Shown: positions 48,973-57,686 of the stretch, piece by piece
How the letters are laid out: the number at the start of each line of letters is the position of its first letter
Numbering within the stretch: the first letter of the stretch is position 1
Source of the DNA: Ralstonia pickettii DTP0602
Lineage (GTDB): Bacteria; Pseudomonadota; Gammaproteobacteria; Burkholderiales; Burkholderiaceae
Assembly: GCA_000471925.1 (NCBI GenBank)
Contig: CP006667.1
Span: 868,001 to 932,000 of the forward strand
DNA length: 64,000 nucleotides
Direction of reading: 5' to 3'
Notes under the pieces: model-generated
Database searches by the model: none
What the model was told of the DNA's origin: nothing
What the model saw: the letters and a program-made list of their open reading frames with translations, nothing else
Translations under genes and position numbers: made by a program

Positions 48973-49728
48973 TCAGCCTGCCGCCGCCCGTTTGGCGCGA
49001 GCCGCCTTGCGCGGCGCCGCCGGCGGCGCCAGGCCTGTGTCAGGCACTGCACCGGGCGCGGTCACCGCGCGCAGCACCGTCTGCTGGATCACATCGCGCC
49101 AGTGCGCCAGCGCGGGCGGGCTCATCATGGGCTCGCCCAAAAAGGCGCTGAGCGTATGATGGTTGGAATTGTAGAAGTAGCCGAGCGAAGCGATCACCAT
49201 ATAGACGTCGCGCGCGCCCACGTCCGGCCGGAACAGCCCCGCGGCTTTGCCGCGCGTGAGGATGCCGTCGAGCACCGACAGCGCGTAGCTGGAGATCTCC
49301 CTGAGCCGCACGGACTTCTTCGCATGCTTGCCCTGGCTCATGTTCTCGCTGGACAGGATCGCGACGAATTCCGGGTGGTCGAGGTAGTACTGCCAGATGA
49401 AGTCGATCAGTTGCGACAGCGCGCGCACCGGGTCGGCGGCGTCGAGTTCGTGTTCAAGCTTCTGCTCGGCTTCGTTGAGCTGCAGGTAGATGGTCTCGAG
49501 CACTTCGACGAACAGCTTTTCCTTGCTGCCGAAGTAGTAGTAGATCATCCGGTCGTAGGTCTTGGCCAGCGACGAGATGCGTTCGATGCGGCCGCCGTCG
49601 TAGCCGCGTTGCGCGAAAACCTTGATCGCAGCCCTGAGGATGCGGTCGCGGCTGTCCTGCGCCTGCCTGGCCCGCGTGCCGGCTGCCGCCCGCTTTGTCG
49701 TAGCTTTGGTCGCGGTCGTGATCGTCAT
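48973..49728 (-). CDS. TetR/AcrR-family transcriptional regulator
   Basis: The 251-residue regulator has a TetR DNA-binding domain (about residues 25-75: RDRILRAAIKVFAQRGYDGGRIERISSLAKTYDRMIYYYFGSKEKL) and an all-helical C-terminal domain of the RutR-like type. Both ends carry basic Ala/Lys/Thr tails (MTITTATKATTKRAAAGTRA; APRKAARAKRAAAG). It is divergent from the catalytic hydroxylase gene (82-bp gap), so control of that gene is likely. The ligand is unknown. Confidence 0.9.
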   Translation of the reverse strand: MTITTATKATTKRAAAGTRARQAQDSRDRILRAAIKVFAQRGYDGGRIERISSLAKTYDRMIYYYFGSKEKLFVEVLETIYLQLNEAEQKLEHELDAADPVRALSQLIDFIWQYYLDHPEFVAILSSENMSQGKHAKKSVRLREISSYALSVLDGILTRGKAAGLFRPDVGARDVYMVIASLGYFYNSNHHTLSAFLGEPMMSPPALAHWRDVIQQTVLRAVTAPGAVPDTGLAPPAAPRKAARAKRAAAG

Positions 49729-49810
49729 GGTGGATGGTTAAGCTGTGCCCCTGTTGGCTCGCAGTATAACGGCGCCCCCGGGCGAGGCCGCTGAAGGAGT
49801 CTGGAAAATA

Positions 49811-52078
49811 ATGACGGCAACGAACCTGCAACCCTCGGCACACGCCGATCCCGCCACGCCGCGCGTGCTGCGGCTGGCGCTGCTGCAGGCCACTGGCGTG
49901 CTGCTGGTCACGCGCGCCCCACAGGCAGCAACGCGCCCCGCGCCCGGCCAGCCGGGCGCGGCCTCTGACTATGTGGCGGCGCTGCCGGATATCTTCATCG
50001 CCGTGCGCGACAGCGGCGAGGTGCTGGCCTTCAACGGCCACGTCGACCTGGGAACAGGCATCCGCACGGCGCTGGCGCAGATCGTGGCCGAGGAACTCGA
50101 CGTGCGGATGGAGCGCGTGCACATGGTGCTCGGCCATACCGAAGCCACGCCCAACCAGGGCCCCACCATCGCCAGCGCCTCGATCCAGATCTCGGCCCTG
50201 CCGCTGCGCCGCGCAGCCGCGCAGGCGCGTGCGTGGCTGCAGGCGCGCGCGGCGCGGCAGCTCGGCGTTGACGCTGGAAAGTTGGAGGCGGAGGACGGCC
50301 TATTCCGGGTCTCGGGCACGCAGGCCAACATCGGCTACGGCGCGCTGGTTTCCGGCGAGCATGTGGAGTTGCCGCTGGCCGATGACGTGCCGACCAAGCC
50401 GGTAGAGGCCTACCGCATCGTCGGCCGCCCGGCGGGCCGCGTCGATATCCCCGACAAGGCGCGCGGCGTGCTGAGCTTCGTCCACGACGTGCGCGTGCCC
50501 GGCATGTTGCACGGCCGCGTGGTACGCCCACCGTACGCGGGACGCGACTGCGGCGAATTCATCGGCAACAGCTTGCTGGAAGTGGATCGCGCTTCCGTGC
50601 GCGATGTGCCGGGCCTGGTCGACGTGGTGGTGCAGGGCGACTTCGTCGGCGTGGTGGCCGAGCGCGAGGAGTACGCCGTGCAGGCCGCGCGCCGGCTGCG
50701 CGTGCGCTGGAGGCCGGTACCTCCGCTGCCGGCGCTCGACGACCCCGAGCCCGCCTTGCGCGCCAATCCGGCCACGCGGCGCGAGCTGCTGGCCGACGGC
50801 GAAATGCCGGCAACCGGCAAGGTATTGCAGCGCCAGTACGTCTGGCCCTTCCAGATGCACGGTTCGATCGGTCCTTCATGCGCGGTGGCCGACTGGCACG
50901 ACGATGGCCTGACCGTCTGGTCCGGCACGCAGAACCCGCATGTGCTTCGCATCGACCTGGCAAAGCTGTGCGGGCTCGGCGAAGACCGCATCGAGATCGT
51001 GCGCATGGAAGCCGCCGGCTGCTACGGCCGCAACTGCGCCGACGATGTCTGCGCCGATGCCGCGCTGTTGTCGCGCGCGGTCGGGCGGCCGGTGCGCGTG
51101 CAGTTGTCGCGCGAACAGGAGCATCTGTGGGAGCCCAAGGGCGCGGCGCAGCTAATGGACGTCAGCGCGACGCTGGGGCAGGACGGTGCGCTGCTCGGCT
51201 ACGACTTCACCAGCCGCTATCCGTCCAACGATGCGCCGACGCTGGCGCTGGTGCTGACCGGTGCCGTGCCCAATGCGCCGCGCATGCTGGAGATGGGAGA
51301 TCGCACCGCCGTGCCGCCGTATGCGTATGCCGCGCGGCGCATCGGTTGCGATGACACGCCGGCGATCGTACGCGCATCGTGGCTGCGCGGCGTGTCGGCA
51401 TTGCCAAACGTGTTTGCGCATGAGTGCGTGATCGATGAACTGGCTGCGGAGGCAGGTGATGATCCGGTGGATTTCAGGCTGCGCCACCTGCCAGATACGC
51501 GTGCGGCCGACCTGCTGCTTGCCACCGCCGATGCCGCGGGCTGGCAGCGCGGCGCGCAAGGCTCGCGCGGCATGCCGGGTGCCGATGGTTGCCTGCGCGG
51601 CCGCGGTGTGGCCTACGCCCGCTATATCCACAGCCGCTTCCCGGGCTTCGGCGCGGCGTGGGCGGCCTGGGTGGTCGACCTGGCGGTGGATGCCGCCACC
51701 GGCCGCATCACGATCGGGAAGGTCGTGGTGGGACAAGACACCGGCATGATGGTCAATCCCGACGGCGTGCGCCACCAGATCCACGGCAACGTGGTGCAGA
51801 CACTGAGCCGCGTGCTGAAGGAGCAGGTGCGTTTCGACGCTGACGGCGTTGCCAGCCGTGAATGGGGCAGCTATCCGCTGCTGACCTTCCCGGAGATTCC
51901 GCCGATCGAGGTGGTGCTGATGCCGCGGCAGTCAGAGCCGCCGATGGGGGCAGGGGAGTCGGCATCGCTGCCGGGTGCACCGGCGATCGCCAATGCCTTG
52001 TTCGATGCGATGGGAGTGCGGCTGCGCCGGCCGCCGTTCGTGCCGGAGACCGTCCTGGCCGCGCTGCAGGCGCGCTGA
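49811..52078 (+). CDS. Nicotinate hydroxylase molybdenum (catalytic) subunit
   Basis: The 755-residue protein is a Mo-cofactor subunit of the isoquinoline/nicotinate oxidoreductase type: GHVDLGTGIRTALAQIVAEEL (about residues 77-97), the loop AAGCYGRNCADDVCAD, and the catalytic glutamate E716 in MGAGESASLPG. It matches the N-terminal two-thirds of P. putida NicB but ends before any cytochrome domain. It therefore needs the separate tri-haem protein at 40567-43497 and the 2Fe-2S protein at 43494-43991. AAGGAG lies 11 nt before the ATG at 49811; the frame upstream to 49745 is unsupported. Confidence 0.88.
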   Translation: MTATNLQPSAHADPATPRVLRLALLQATGVLLVTRAPQAATRPAPGQPGAASDYVAALPDIFIAVRDSGEVLAFNGHVDLGTGIRTALAQIVAEELDVRMERVHMVLGHTEATPNQGPTIASASIQISALPLRRAAAQARAWLQARAARQLGVDAGKLEAEDGLFRVSGTQANIGYGALVSGEHVELPLADDVPTKPVEAYRIVGRPAGRVDIPDKARGVLSFVHDVRVPGMLHGRVVRPPYAGRDCGEFIGNSLLEVDRASVRDVPGLVDVVVQGDFVGVVAEREEYAVQAARRLRVRWRPVPPLPALDDPEPALRANPATRRELLADGEMPATGKVLQRQYVWPFQMHGSIGPSCAVADWHDDGLTVWSGTQNPHVLRIDLAKLCGLGEDRIEIVRMEAAGCYGRNCADDVCADAALLSRAVGRPVRVQLSREQEHLWEPKGAAQLMDVSATLGQDGALLGYDFTSRYPSNDAPTLALVLTGAVPNAPRMLEMGDRTAVPPYAYAARRIGCDDTPAIVRASWLRGVSALPNVFAHECVIDELAAEAGDDPVDFRLRHLPDTRAADLLLATADAAGWQRGAQGSRGMPGADGCLRGRGVAYARYIHSRFPGFGAAWAAWVVDLAVDAATGRITIGKVVVGQDTGMMVNPDGVRHQIHGNVVQTLSRVLKEQVRFDADGVASREWGSYPLLTFPEIPPIEVVLMPRQSEPPMGAGESASLPGAPAIANALFDAMGVRLRRPPFVPETVLAALQAR

Positions 52079-52108
52079 AGCTGCCTGCTTGTTGAAGGTG
52101 GCGCCCGC

Positions 52109-52585
52109 TCAGGCGCTGCCGTTGCCCTCGTCGATCTCGCTCATCTTCCGCAGCAGGTAAGTCACCGCCACACGCTCAGCCGGATTGAGACTGCCAAACG
52201 TCTGCTCCGAAATCTGCTTCGCAAACGGCACGGTCTCGTCGATCAAGGCCAGCCCCGCCGGCGTCACCGTCACCACCACCTTGCGCCGGTCATTGGGGTC
52301 GTGCGACACGGCAATCAGCTTGCGCGCCTTCAGCCGCTCGATGATGCCGCGCACCGTAGCCTGGTCGATCGCCGTAGCCCGCACCACCTCGTTCATCGAA
52401 CACGGCTGCCGGTCCCTGACCGCGCACAGCACCACGAACTGCGCCGCAGTGAGCTGCGAGTCCGGGATGGTCTGCTGGAAGATCGCCACATGGCGCTGGT
52501 ACGCGCGCCGCAACAGGTGGCCTACCTGCTCGGTGAAGTCGTAGTCGTTGGCGGTCTTGTCGGACGGGTTGGAGGACTGGGGCAC
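52109..52585 (-). CDS. MarR-family regulator (NicR/BpsR-like)
   Basis: The 158-residue winged-helix regulator (LLRRAYQRHVAIFQQTIPDSQLTAAQFVVLCAV.. DRQPCSMNEVVRATAIDQATVRGIIERLKARKLIAV) resembles NicR of Pseudomonas and BpsR of Bordetella. Those repress nicotinate catabolic genes and respond to 6-hydroxynicotinate. It is the best candidate for the twin operators between nicC and nicE. GTG at 52585 is the likely start; earlier codons to 52882 overlap the binding-protein gene antisense-like and look non-coding. No clear ribosome site, so the start is uncertain. Confidence 0.85.
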   Translation of the reverse strand: MPQSSNPSDKTANDYDFTEQVGHLLRRAYQRHVAIFQQTIPDSQLTAAQFVVLCAVRDRQPCSMNEVVRATAIDQATVRGIIERLKARKLIAVSHDPNDRRKVVVTVTPAGLALIDETVPFAKQISEQTFGSLNPAERVAVTYLLRKMSEIDEGNGSA

Positions 52586-52618
52586 GTCGATGGTGATGCG
52601 GTGGATGAGCGTGCCCCG

Positions 52619-52624
52619 AGTATA
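52619..52624 (-). promoter_or_regulatory. -10 element of the marR-type gene
   Basis: TATACT on the minus strand lies 34 bp before the GTG start; the -35 is weak. Confidence 0.35.
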
Positions 52625-52659
52625 CCGATCCGGGAGAATAGCGAGAGCACCAAACGGGC

Positions 52660-53664
52660 TTATTCGACCGTGATGCCCGCGGTCTTCGCGACCTTGCCGA
52701 AGCGCTCGTATTCCGACTGCGTCAGCGACTGCAATTCGGCCGCGCTGGAGCCCTTCGGATTGAAGCCCGCCTGCGCCAGCTTCTCGCGCACGTCGGGGCG
52801 CGCCAGGGCCTCGACGAAGGCGGCGTTGAGCGCCTGCACCACCGGCGCCGGCAGATTGGCCGGACCATAGACGCCGAACCACGGCTCGACCGCATAACCC
52901 TGCAGGCCCGCCTCGGCCAGCGTCGGCACGTCCGGCAGCGACGGCGCGCGTTGCCTGCCCGCCACCGCCAGCGCGCGCAGCTTGCCGGCCTGGATATGCG
53001 GCAGCGACGCCGGCAGGTTGTCGAACATCACCGTGATATGGCCGCCGAGCATGTCGTTAATGGCCGGGCTGCTGCCCTTGTACGGCGCGTGCGTCAGGCT
53101 GGTCTGCGTCATCTGCGCGAACATCGCGCCGGCCAGGTGCATCGAAGTGCCGGTGCCGGCGGTCGCATAGGTCAGGCCTGGATTGGCCTTGGCGTAGGCC
53201 ACCAGCTCCTTCACGTTCTTCACCGGCAGCGAGGGGCTCACTTCCAGCACGATGGTCGAGGTGCCGAGCAGGCTGATCGCGGTGAAGTCCTTGCGCGGGT
53301 CGAAGGGCACCTGCTTGTAGATATGCGGATTCAGCGCATTGGTCGAGATCGCGCCGAAGCCGATGGTGTAGCCGTCCGGCGCGGCCTTGGCCACGGCGTC
53401 CATGCCGATATTGCCGCCGGCGCCGGGGCGGTTCTCGATCACCACCGGCTGGCCCAGCTTCTCGCCCACGCGCTGGCCGACGGTGCGTGCCACCAGGTCG
53501 GTGGTGCCGCCGGCGGCGTACGGGACGACAAAGCGGATCGGCTTGGAGGGGAAGGCGTCGCCGGGGGCAGCCGTGGCGTTGAAGCTGCCGGCAAGGACAA
53601 CCGCGCCGACCATTGCGGCGAGCAGGAAGGGGCGGCGGCCGGGGCGTGCGGGACAGGTCGTCAT
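52660..53664 (-). CDS. Bug-family (TTT-type) periplasmic solute-binding protein
   Basis: The 334-residue protein has a signal peptide (PARPGRRPFLLAAMVGAVVL.. cleaved near ATAA) and the Bug fold: PSKPIRFVVPYAAGGTTDLVAR, VIENRPGAGGNIGMDAVAKA, YATAGTGTSMHLAG and PAINDMLGGHITVMFDNL. Bug proteins capture organic acids in the periplasm; no TctA/TctB membrane partners are in the window, as is common for the expanded Bug set in this group. Position beside the MarR-like gene suggests a pyridine or dicarboxylate ligand, but this is only contextual. Confidence 0.92.
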   Translation of the reverse strand: MTTCPARPGRRPFLLAAMVGAVVLAGSFNATAAPGDAFPSKPIRFVVPYAAGGTTDLVARTVGQRVGEKLGQPVVIENRPGAGGNIGMDAVAKAAPDGYTIGFGAISTNALNPHIYKQVPFDPRKDFTAISLLGTSTIVLEVSPSLPVKNVKELVAYAKANPGLTYATAGTGTSMHLAGAMFAQMTQTSLTHAPYKGSSPAINDMLGGHITVMFDNLPASLPHIQAGKLRALAVAGRQRAPSLPDVPTLAEAGLQGYAVEPWFGVYGPANLPAPVVQALNAAFVEALARPDVREKLAQAGFNPKGSSAAELQSLTQSEYERFGKVAKTAGITVE

Positions 53665-53836
53665 GATGGCGGGATCTCCTCAGGATATGTTGTTCTGGCG
53701 CCCGCCGTGACGCAGGCGTCGCGCGGCCATTGTATGGGATCGCAGCCATTGGCGGCTGCCCGGGAGCGTCCGGTCCGGGTGCCGATGCGGTTGCGCCTTT
53801 TCGAATACAATCGTCGGGTCGTTTCGCGGGGCCGCC

Positions 53837-54811
53837 GTGGCGGTCCGCTTTCTCCGGCTTTCCCCGCTTTCCCGCGTATTCCCCGTGCCAGCCTCCCAGA
53901 AGCCCCTCGCCGCGCCAGCCGCGCTGCCGTCGCCGCAGCGCTCGGGGCTCGCCATCGCCGCCGTCGGCGCGGTGCTGTTCTCCGCCAAGGCCATCGTCGC
54001 CAAGCTGATGTACCGCTACGACGTCGATGCCGTCATGGTGATCACGCTGCGCATGCTGTTCGCGGTGCCGCTGTTCATGGCGATCGGCTGGTGGCAGTCG
54101 CGCCGGCTGCCGCCACTGTCGTGGGCCGACCGCGGCCGCGTGGTGTTCCTGGGCTTTATCGGCTACTACCTGTCGAGCTTCCTCGATTTCATCGGCCTGC
54201 AATACATCACCGCCGGGCTGGAGCGGCTGATCCTGTTCCTGACGCCGTCGTTCGTGCTGCTGACTACCGCGCTGCTGTTCCGCCGGCCGATCGGCAGGCG
54301 CCAGTGGGTCTCGCTGCTGCTGGCGTACGCGGGCATCGTGCTGGTGTTCGCGCATGACCTGGACGTCAGCGGCAGCCAGGTGTGGCTGGGCGGCGCGCTG
54401 GTACTGGCCAGTGCCATGACGTATGGTATCTACCTGATCCTGAGCGGCGAACTGGTGCGGCGCATCGGCTCGCTGCGGCTGGTGGCGTATGCGATGTGCG
54501 TGTCCACCGCCTGCTGCGTGATCCAGTACCTGGTGCTGGGGCGGCCGGTGGCGGAACTGGCGCAGCCCGCGCCGGTGATGTGGCTGTCACTCATCAATGC
54601 AGTGTTCTGCACCGTACTGCCGGTCTCGCTGACCATGGTGGCGGTGTCGCGCATCGGCGCGCCGCTGGCGTCGCAGGCCGGCATGATCGGCCCGGTGTCG
54701 ACGCTGTTCCTCGGCTTCTGGCTGCTGGGCGAGCCGGTCAGCGGGGCGCAGTTGGCCGGCAGCGCGCTGGTGCTGGGCGGCATGTACCTGCTGTCGGCAA
54801 AGAAATCATGA
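53837..54811 (+). CDS. DMT-superfamily (EamA) transporter
   Basis: The 324-residue membrane protein has about ten spans in two EamA repeats (first near residues 37-170, second near 180-320; for example FLGFIGYYLSSFLDFIGLQY and SQAGMIGPVSTLFLGFWLLGE). It probably exports metabolites, substrate unknown. The start is uncertain: GTG 53837 or GTG 53885; neither has a strong ribosome site. A TACAAT box at 53806-53811 may be its -10. Confidence 0.88.
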   Translation: MAVRFLRLSPLSRVFPVPASQKPLAAPAALPSPQRSGLAIAAVGAVLFSAKAIVAKLMYRYDVDAVMVITLRMLFAVPLFMAIGWWQSRRLPPLSWADRGRVVFLGFIGYYLSSFLDFIGLQYITAGLERLILFLTPSFVLLTTALLFRRPIGRRQWVSLLLAYAGIVLVFAHDLDVSGSQVWLGGALVLASAMTYGIYLILSGELVRRIGSLRLVAYAMCVSTACCVIQYLVLGRPVAELAQPAPVMWLSLINAVFCTVLPVSLTMVAVSRIGAPLASQAGMIGPVSTLFLGFWLLGEPVSGAQLAGSALVLGGMYLLSAKKS

Positions 54812-54865
54812 TGCGGGGCCGGCGCGGAGCCGGCCTGCCAACGACAACGAAACAAGGAGAAAGAC

Positions 54866-55654
54866 ATGGATCTGGGACTGCGCGGCAAGCATGCGCTGGT
54901 ATGCGGCGCGAGCAAGGGCCTGGGCTTTGCCTGCGCCGATGCGCTGGCGGCTGAAGGCGTCGACGTGGTGATCGTGGCGCGCGGCGCCGAGGCGCTGGAG
55001 AAGGCCGCCGCCGGCCTGCGCGCGCGCCATGGCCGCCGCGTGATCGCGGTGGCGACCGACATCACCACGCCGGAAGGCCGCAAGGCCGCGCTCGATGCGG
55101 TGGCCAAGCTGGGCGACCTCGACATCCTGGTCAACAACGCCGGCGGCCCGCCGCCGGGCAACTTCCGCGACTGGAACCGCAACGACTGGCTGGCCGCGCT
55201 CGACGCCAACATGCTGACCCCGATCGAGCTGATCAAGGCCACCGTGGACGGCATGATCGCGCGCAAGTGGGGCCGCATCATCAATATCACCAGCGGCGCG
55301 GTCAAGGCGCCGATCGACGTGCTGGGCCTGTCCAACGGCGCGCGCTCGGGCCTGACCGGCTTTGTCGCGGGCGTCGCGCGCGAGGTGGCGCAGCATGGCG
55401 TGACCATCAACAACCTGCTGCCCGGCCCGTTCGAAACCGACCGCCTGCACAAGACCATGGAAGCCGGCGCCAAGAAGGCCGGCCTGACCGTGGATGAAGT
55501 GGCGCAGCGCCGCGCCGCGCAGAACCCGTCGCGCCGCTTCGGCGACCCGGCAGAGTTCGGTGCCACCTGCGCCTTCCTGTGCAGCCGCCACGCCGGCTAC
55601 ATCACCGGCCAGAACGTGCTGCTCGACGGCGGCGCCTACCCGGGCACCTTCTGA
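54866..55654 (+). CDS. Short-chain dehydrogenase/reductase with altered active site
   Basis: The 262-residue Rossmann protein has GASKGLGFA (residues 14-22), NNAGG, and the serine of NITSGAV. The usual YxxxK is absent: the aligned stretch reads [10 protein letters not shown], with Ser for Tyr and Arg for Lys. The C-terminus [17 protein letters not shown] is ordinary. This matches a divergent FabG-like subgroup whose reaction is unclear. AAGGAGAAAGAC precedes the ATG. It is followed closely by mgsA and the quinone oxidoreductase gene. Confidence 0.9.
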   Translation: MDLGLRGKHALVCGASKGLGFACADALAAEGVDVVIVARGAEALEKAAAGLRARHGRRVIAVATDITTPEGRKAALDAVAKLGDLDILVNNAGGPPPGNFRDWNRNDWLAALDANMLTPIELIKATVDGMIARKWGRIINITSGAVKAPIDVLGLSNGARSGLTGFVAGVAREVAQHGVTINNLLPGPFETDRLHKTMEAGAKKAGLTVDEVAQRRAAQNPSRRFGDPAEFGATCAFLCSRHAGYITGQNVLLDGGAYPGTF

Positions 55655-55701
55655 CGCTACCGCATTCCGCAGTTCACCGACCCCGCAACAAGGAAACACT
55701 G

Positions 55702-56103
55702 ATGACTCGCCCCCGCATCGCGCTGATCGCTCACGACCACAAGAAGGACGATATCGTCGCCTTCGCCACGCGCCACCGCGCGTTTCTCTCGCAGTGCGAG
55801 CTGCTGGCCACCGGGACCACCGGCGGGCGCCTGATCGACGAGGTCGGGCTGGAGGTGACGCGCATGTTGTCGGGGCCGTGGGGCGGCGACCTGCAGATCG
55901 GTGCGCAATTGGCTGAAGGCCTGGTGCGCGCCGTGGTGTTCCTGCGCGACCCGATGACGCCGCAGCCGCATGAACCCGATATCAATGCGCTGGTGCGCGC
56001 CTGCGACGTGCACAACGTGCCGTGCGCAACCAACGTGGCCACTGCCGAACTGCTGCTCGCGGGCCTGACCCGTGAGATGGCCGACGAAGCGAAGACAGCC
56101 TGA
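55702..56103 (+). CDS. mgsA: Methylglyoxal synthase
   Basis: The 133-residue protein contains [18 protein letters not shown] (N-terminus), ATGTTGG (phosphate site), [12 protein letters not shown] with the catalytic aspartate, and QPHEPDI with the conserved histidine. It turns dihydroxyacetone phosphate into methylglyoxal and phosphate, a glycolytic overflow bypass. AACAAGGAAACACTG precedes the ATG. It is located between the SDR and quinone oxidoreductase genes with gaps of 47 and 42 bp, so one transcript is likely. Confidence 0.95.
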   Translation: MTRPRIALIAHDHKKDDIVAFATRHRAFLSQCELLATGTTGGRLIDEVGLEVTRMLSGPWGGDLQIGAQLAEGLVRAVVFLRDPMTPQPHEPDINALVRACDVHNVPCATNVATAELLLAGLTREMADEAKTA

Positions 56104-56145
56104 TTTCCCCAGATCGATGCAACACCATAACGAGGAGCGACGCAG

Positions 56146-57123
56146 ATGAGCAAAGCCATCCGGATCGAACAGACCGGCGGTCCCGAAGTGATGCAGTGGG
56201 TCGATGTCGAAGTGGGAGAGCCCGGCCCCGGCCAGGTGCGCGTGCGCCATGAGGCGGTGGGCCTGAACTACATCGACGTCTATTTCCGCACCGGGCTGTA
56301 CAAGCAGCCGCTGCCGGCGGGGCTGGGAATGGAAGGCGCCGGCGTGGTCGAGGCGGTGGGCGAGGGGGTCAAGCACCTGAGCGTCGGCGACCGCGTGGCC
56401 TATGCCGGCCGTCCCACCGGCGCGTATGCGCAGGTGCGCGTGATGCCGGCCGATATCGTGGTGCGGCTGCCCGACGCGATCCCGTTCGACACCGCCGCCG
56501 CAATGATGCTGCAGGGCCTGACCGCGCAGTACCTGATCCGCGACAGCTACAAGGTGCAGCCGGGCGATACGGTACTGCTGCACGCGGCCGCCGGCGGCGT
56601 CGGCCTGATCGCCAGCCAGTGGCTCAAGGCGCTGGGCGTGACGGTGATCGGCACCGTGGGCAGCGACGAAAAGGCGGAACTGGCGCGCGCCAACGGCTGC
56701 GCCCACACCATCGTCTATACGCGCGAATCGTTCGTCGACCGCGTCAAGGAGATCACCAACGGCAAGGGCGTGCCGGCGGTGTATGACTCGATCGGCAAGG
56801 ACACCTTCCAGGGTTCGCTTGACTGCCTGGCGCCGCGCGGCACCATGGTCAGCTTCGGCAACGCCTCGGGCCCGGTGCCGCCGTTCGATCTCTCGGTGCT
56901 GGGCAACAAGGGTTCGCTGCGCCTGACGCGCCCCACGCTGATGACCTACGTGGTGCACCGCGAACTGCTGGAGCCGATGGTGGCCGACCTGTTCGATGCC
57001 GTGACCACCGGCAAGGTCAAGATCGACATCCGCCAGCGCTACGCGCTGTCCGAGGTGGCGCAGGCGCACCGCGACCTGGAGTCGCGCAAGACCACTGGCT
57101 CGACCATCCTGCTGCCCAACTGA
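56146..57123 (+). CDS. NADPH:quinone oxidoreductase (MDR family, Qor-like)
   Basis: The 325-residue zinc-free MDR protein begins with IRIEQTGGPEVMQWVDVEVG and has the cofactor motif LLHAAAGGVGLIASQWLKALG (about residues 145-165). It reduces quinones or reactive carbonyl compounds with NADPH. ACGAGGAGCGACGCAG precedes the ATG. Placement after mgsA would fit detoxification of reactive carbonyls, but that link is inferred. Confidence 0.93.
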   Translation: MSKAIRIEQTGGPEVMQWVDVEVGEPGPGQVRVRHEAVGLNYIDVYFRTGLYKQPLPAGLGMEGAGVVEAVGEGVKHLSVGDRVAYAGRPTGAYAQVRVMPADIVVRLPDAIPFDTAAAMMLQGLTAQYLIRDSYKVQPGDTVLLHAAAGGVGLIASQWLKALGVTVIGTVGSDEKAELARANGCAHTIVYTRESFVDRVKEITNGKGVPAVYDSIGKDTFQGSLDCLAPRGTMVSFGNASGPVPPFDLSVLGNKGSLRLTRPTLMTYVVHRELLEPMVADLFDAVTTGKVKIDIRQRYALSEVAQAHRDLESRKTTGSTILLPN

Positions 57124-57144
57124 TCACCGGTCACGCAGGCATGC

Positions 57145-57182
57145 AAAAGCCCCGGGGTGCAGTTCGCAGCCCCGGGGCTTTT
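57145..57182. terminator. Bidirectional terminator between qor-like and DUF1232 genes
   Basis: AAAAGCCCCGGGG (57145-57157) pairs with CCCCGGGGCTTTT (57170-57182), giving A- and T-runs on both sides. Confidence 0.9.
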
Positions 57183-57199
57183 CTTTTGGTGCGACGCCG

Positions 57200-57493
57200 T
57201 CAGCGCGGCCGGACCGTGGTGGCGGCGGCGCGCGACTCCGCCTGGCGCAGAATATGCGGCGGCAGGCGCTTCAGGATCAGGTGTACCGCCAGCGGGATCA
57301 GCACCACGTCGTCAACGATGCCGAGCCCCGCAACCACGTCGGGAATGATGTCGATCGGCGAGATCGCATAGAACAGCAATCCGAGCGCGGCGGGCTTCAG
57401 CCATGCCGGCGCATCCGGGTGGCGCAGCGCGTACCAGAACAGGCGGCCGTCGCGACGAACCAGCGTCCACAGGGCCGAAAATCGCTTCAACAT
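57200..57493 (-). CDS. DUF1232 (YkvA-like) membrane protein
   Basis: The 97-residue protein has the DUF1232 core ALGLLFYAISPIDIIPDVVAG (SPIDLIPD motif, about residues 37-57) and a second hydrophobic stretch VLIPLAVHLIL. Small inner-membrane proteins of this family have no assigned function. GAGGCCTCTC before the ATG is only a weak ribosome site. Confidence 0.85.
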   Translation of the reverse strand: MLKRFSALWTLVRRDGRLFWYALRHPDAPAWLKPAALGLLFYAISPIDIIPDVVAGLGIVDDVVLIPLAVHLILKRLPPHILRQAESRAAATTVRPR

Positions 57494-57686
57494 GAGAGGC
57501 CTCCTTCACATGGCGGCGCCTGACACTGGCGCATACGCAGATAGCTTGGGCCATTGTGGACGGCTTCAAGTTCCGGAGGTGCATGGAGATGCCTTGGGTG
57601 TTTCCAGGGCTGGCGGGTCCTCTCCCTGAGGGGAGAGGGAGAACACCTTGCTGAGGCTAGCTCGGGCTGCTTTGGTGCGCCGGCAA
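57494..57686. repeat. Intergenic gap with REP-like hairpin
   Basis: The gap holds CCTCTCCC-TGAG-GGGAGAGG (about 57619-57638), an inverted repeat of the CCTCTCCC/GGGAGAGG type common between genes of many proteobacteria. It lies just downstream of the BMP-binding-protein gene's stop on the minus strand and may act as transcript end or REP-like element. Only one copy was noticed in this window. Confidence 0.4.
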
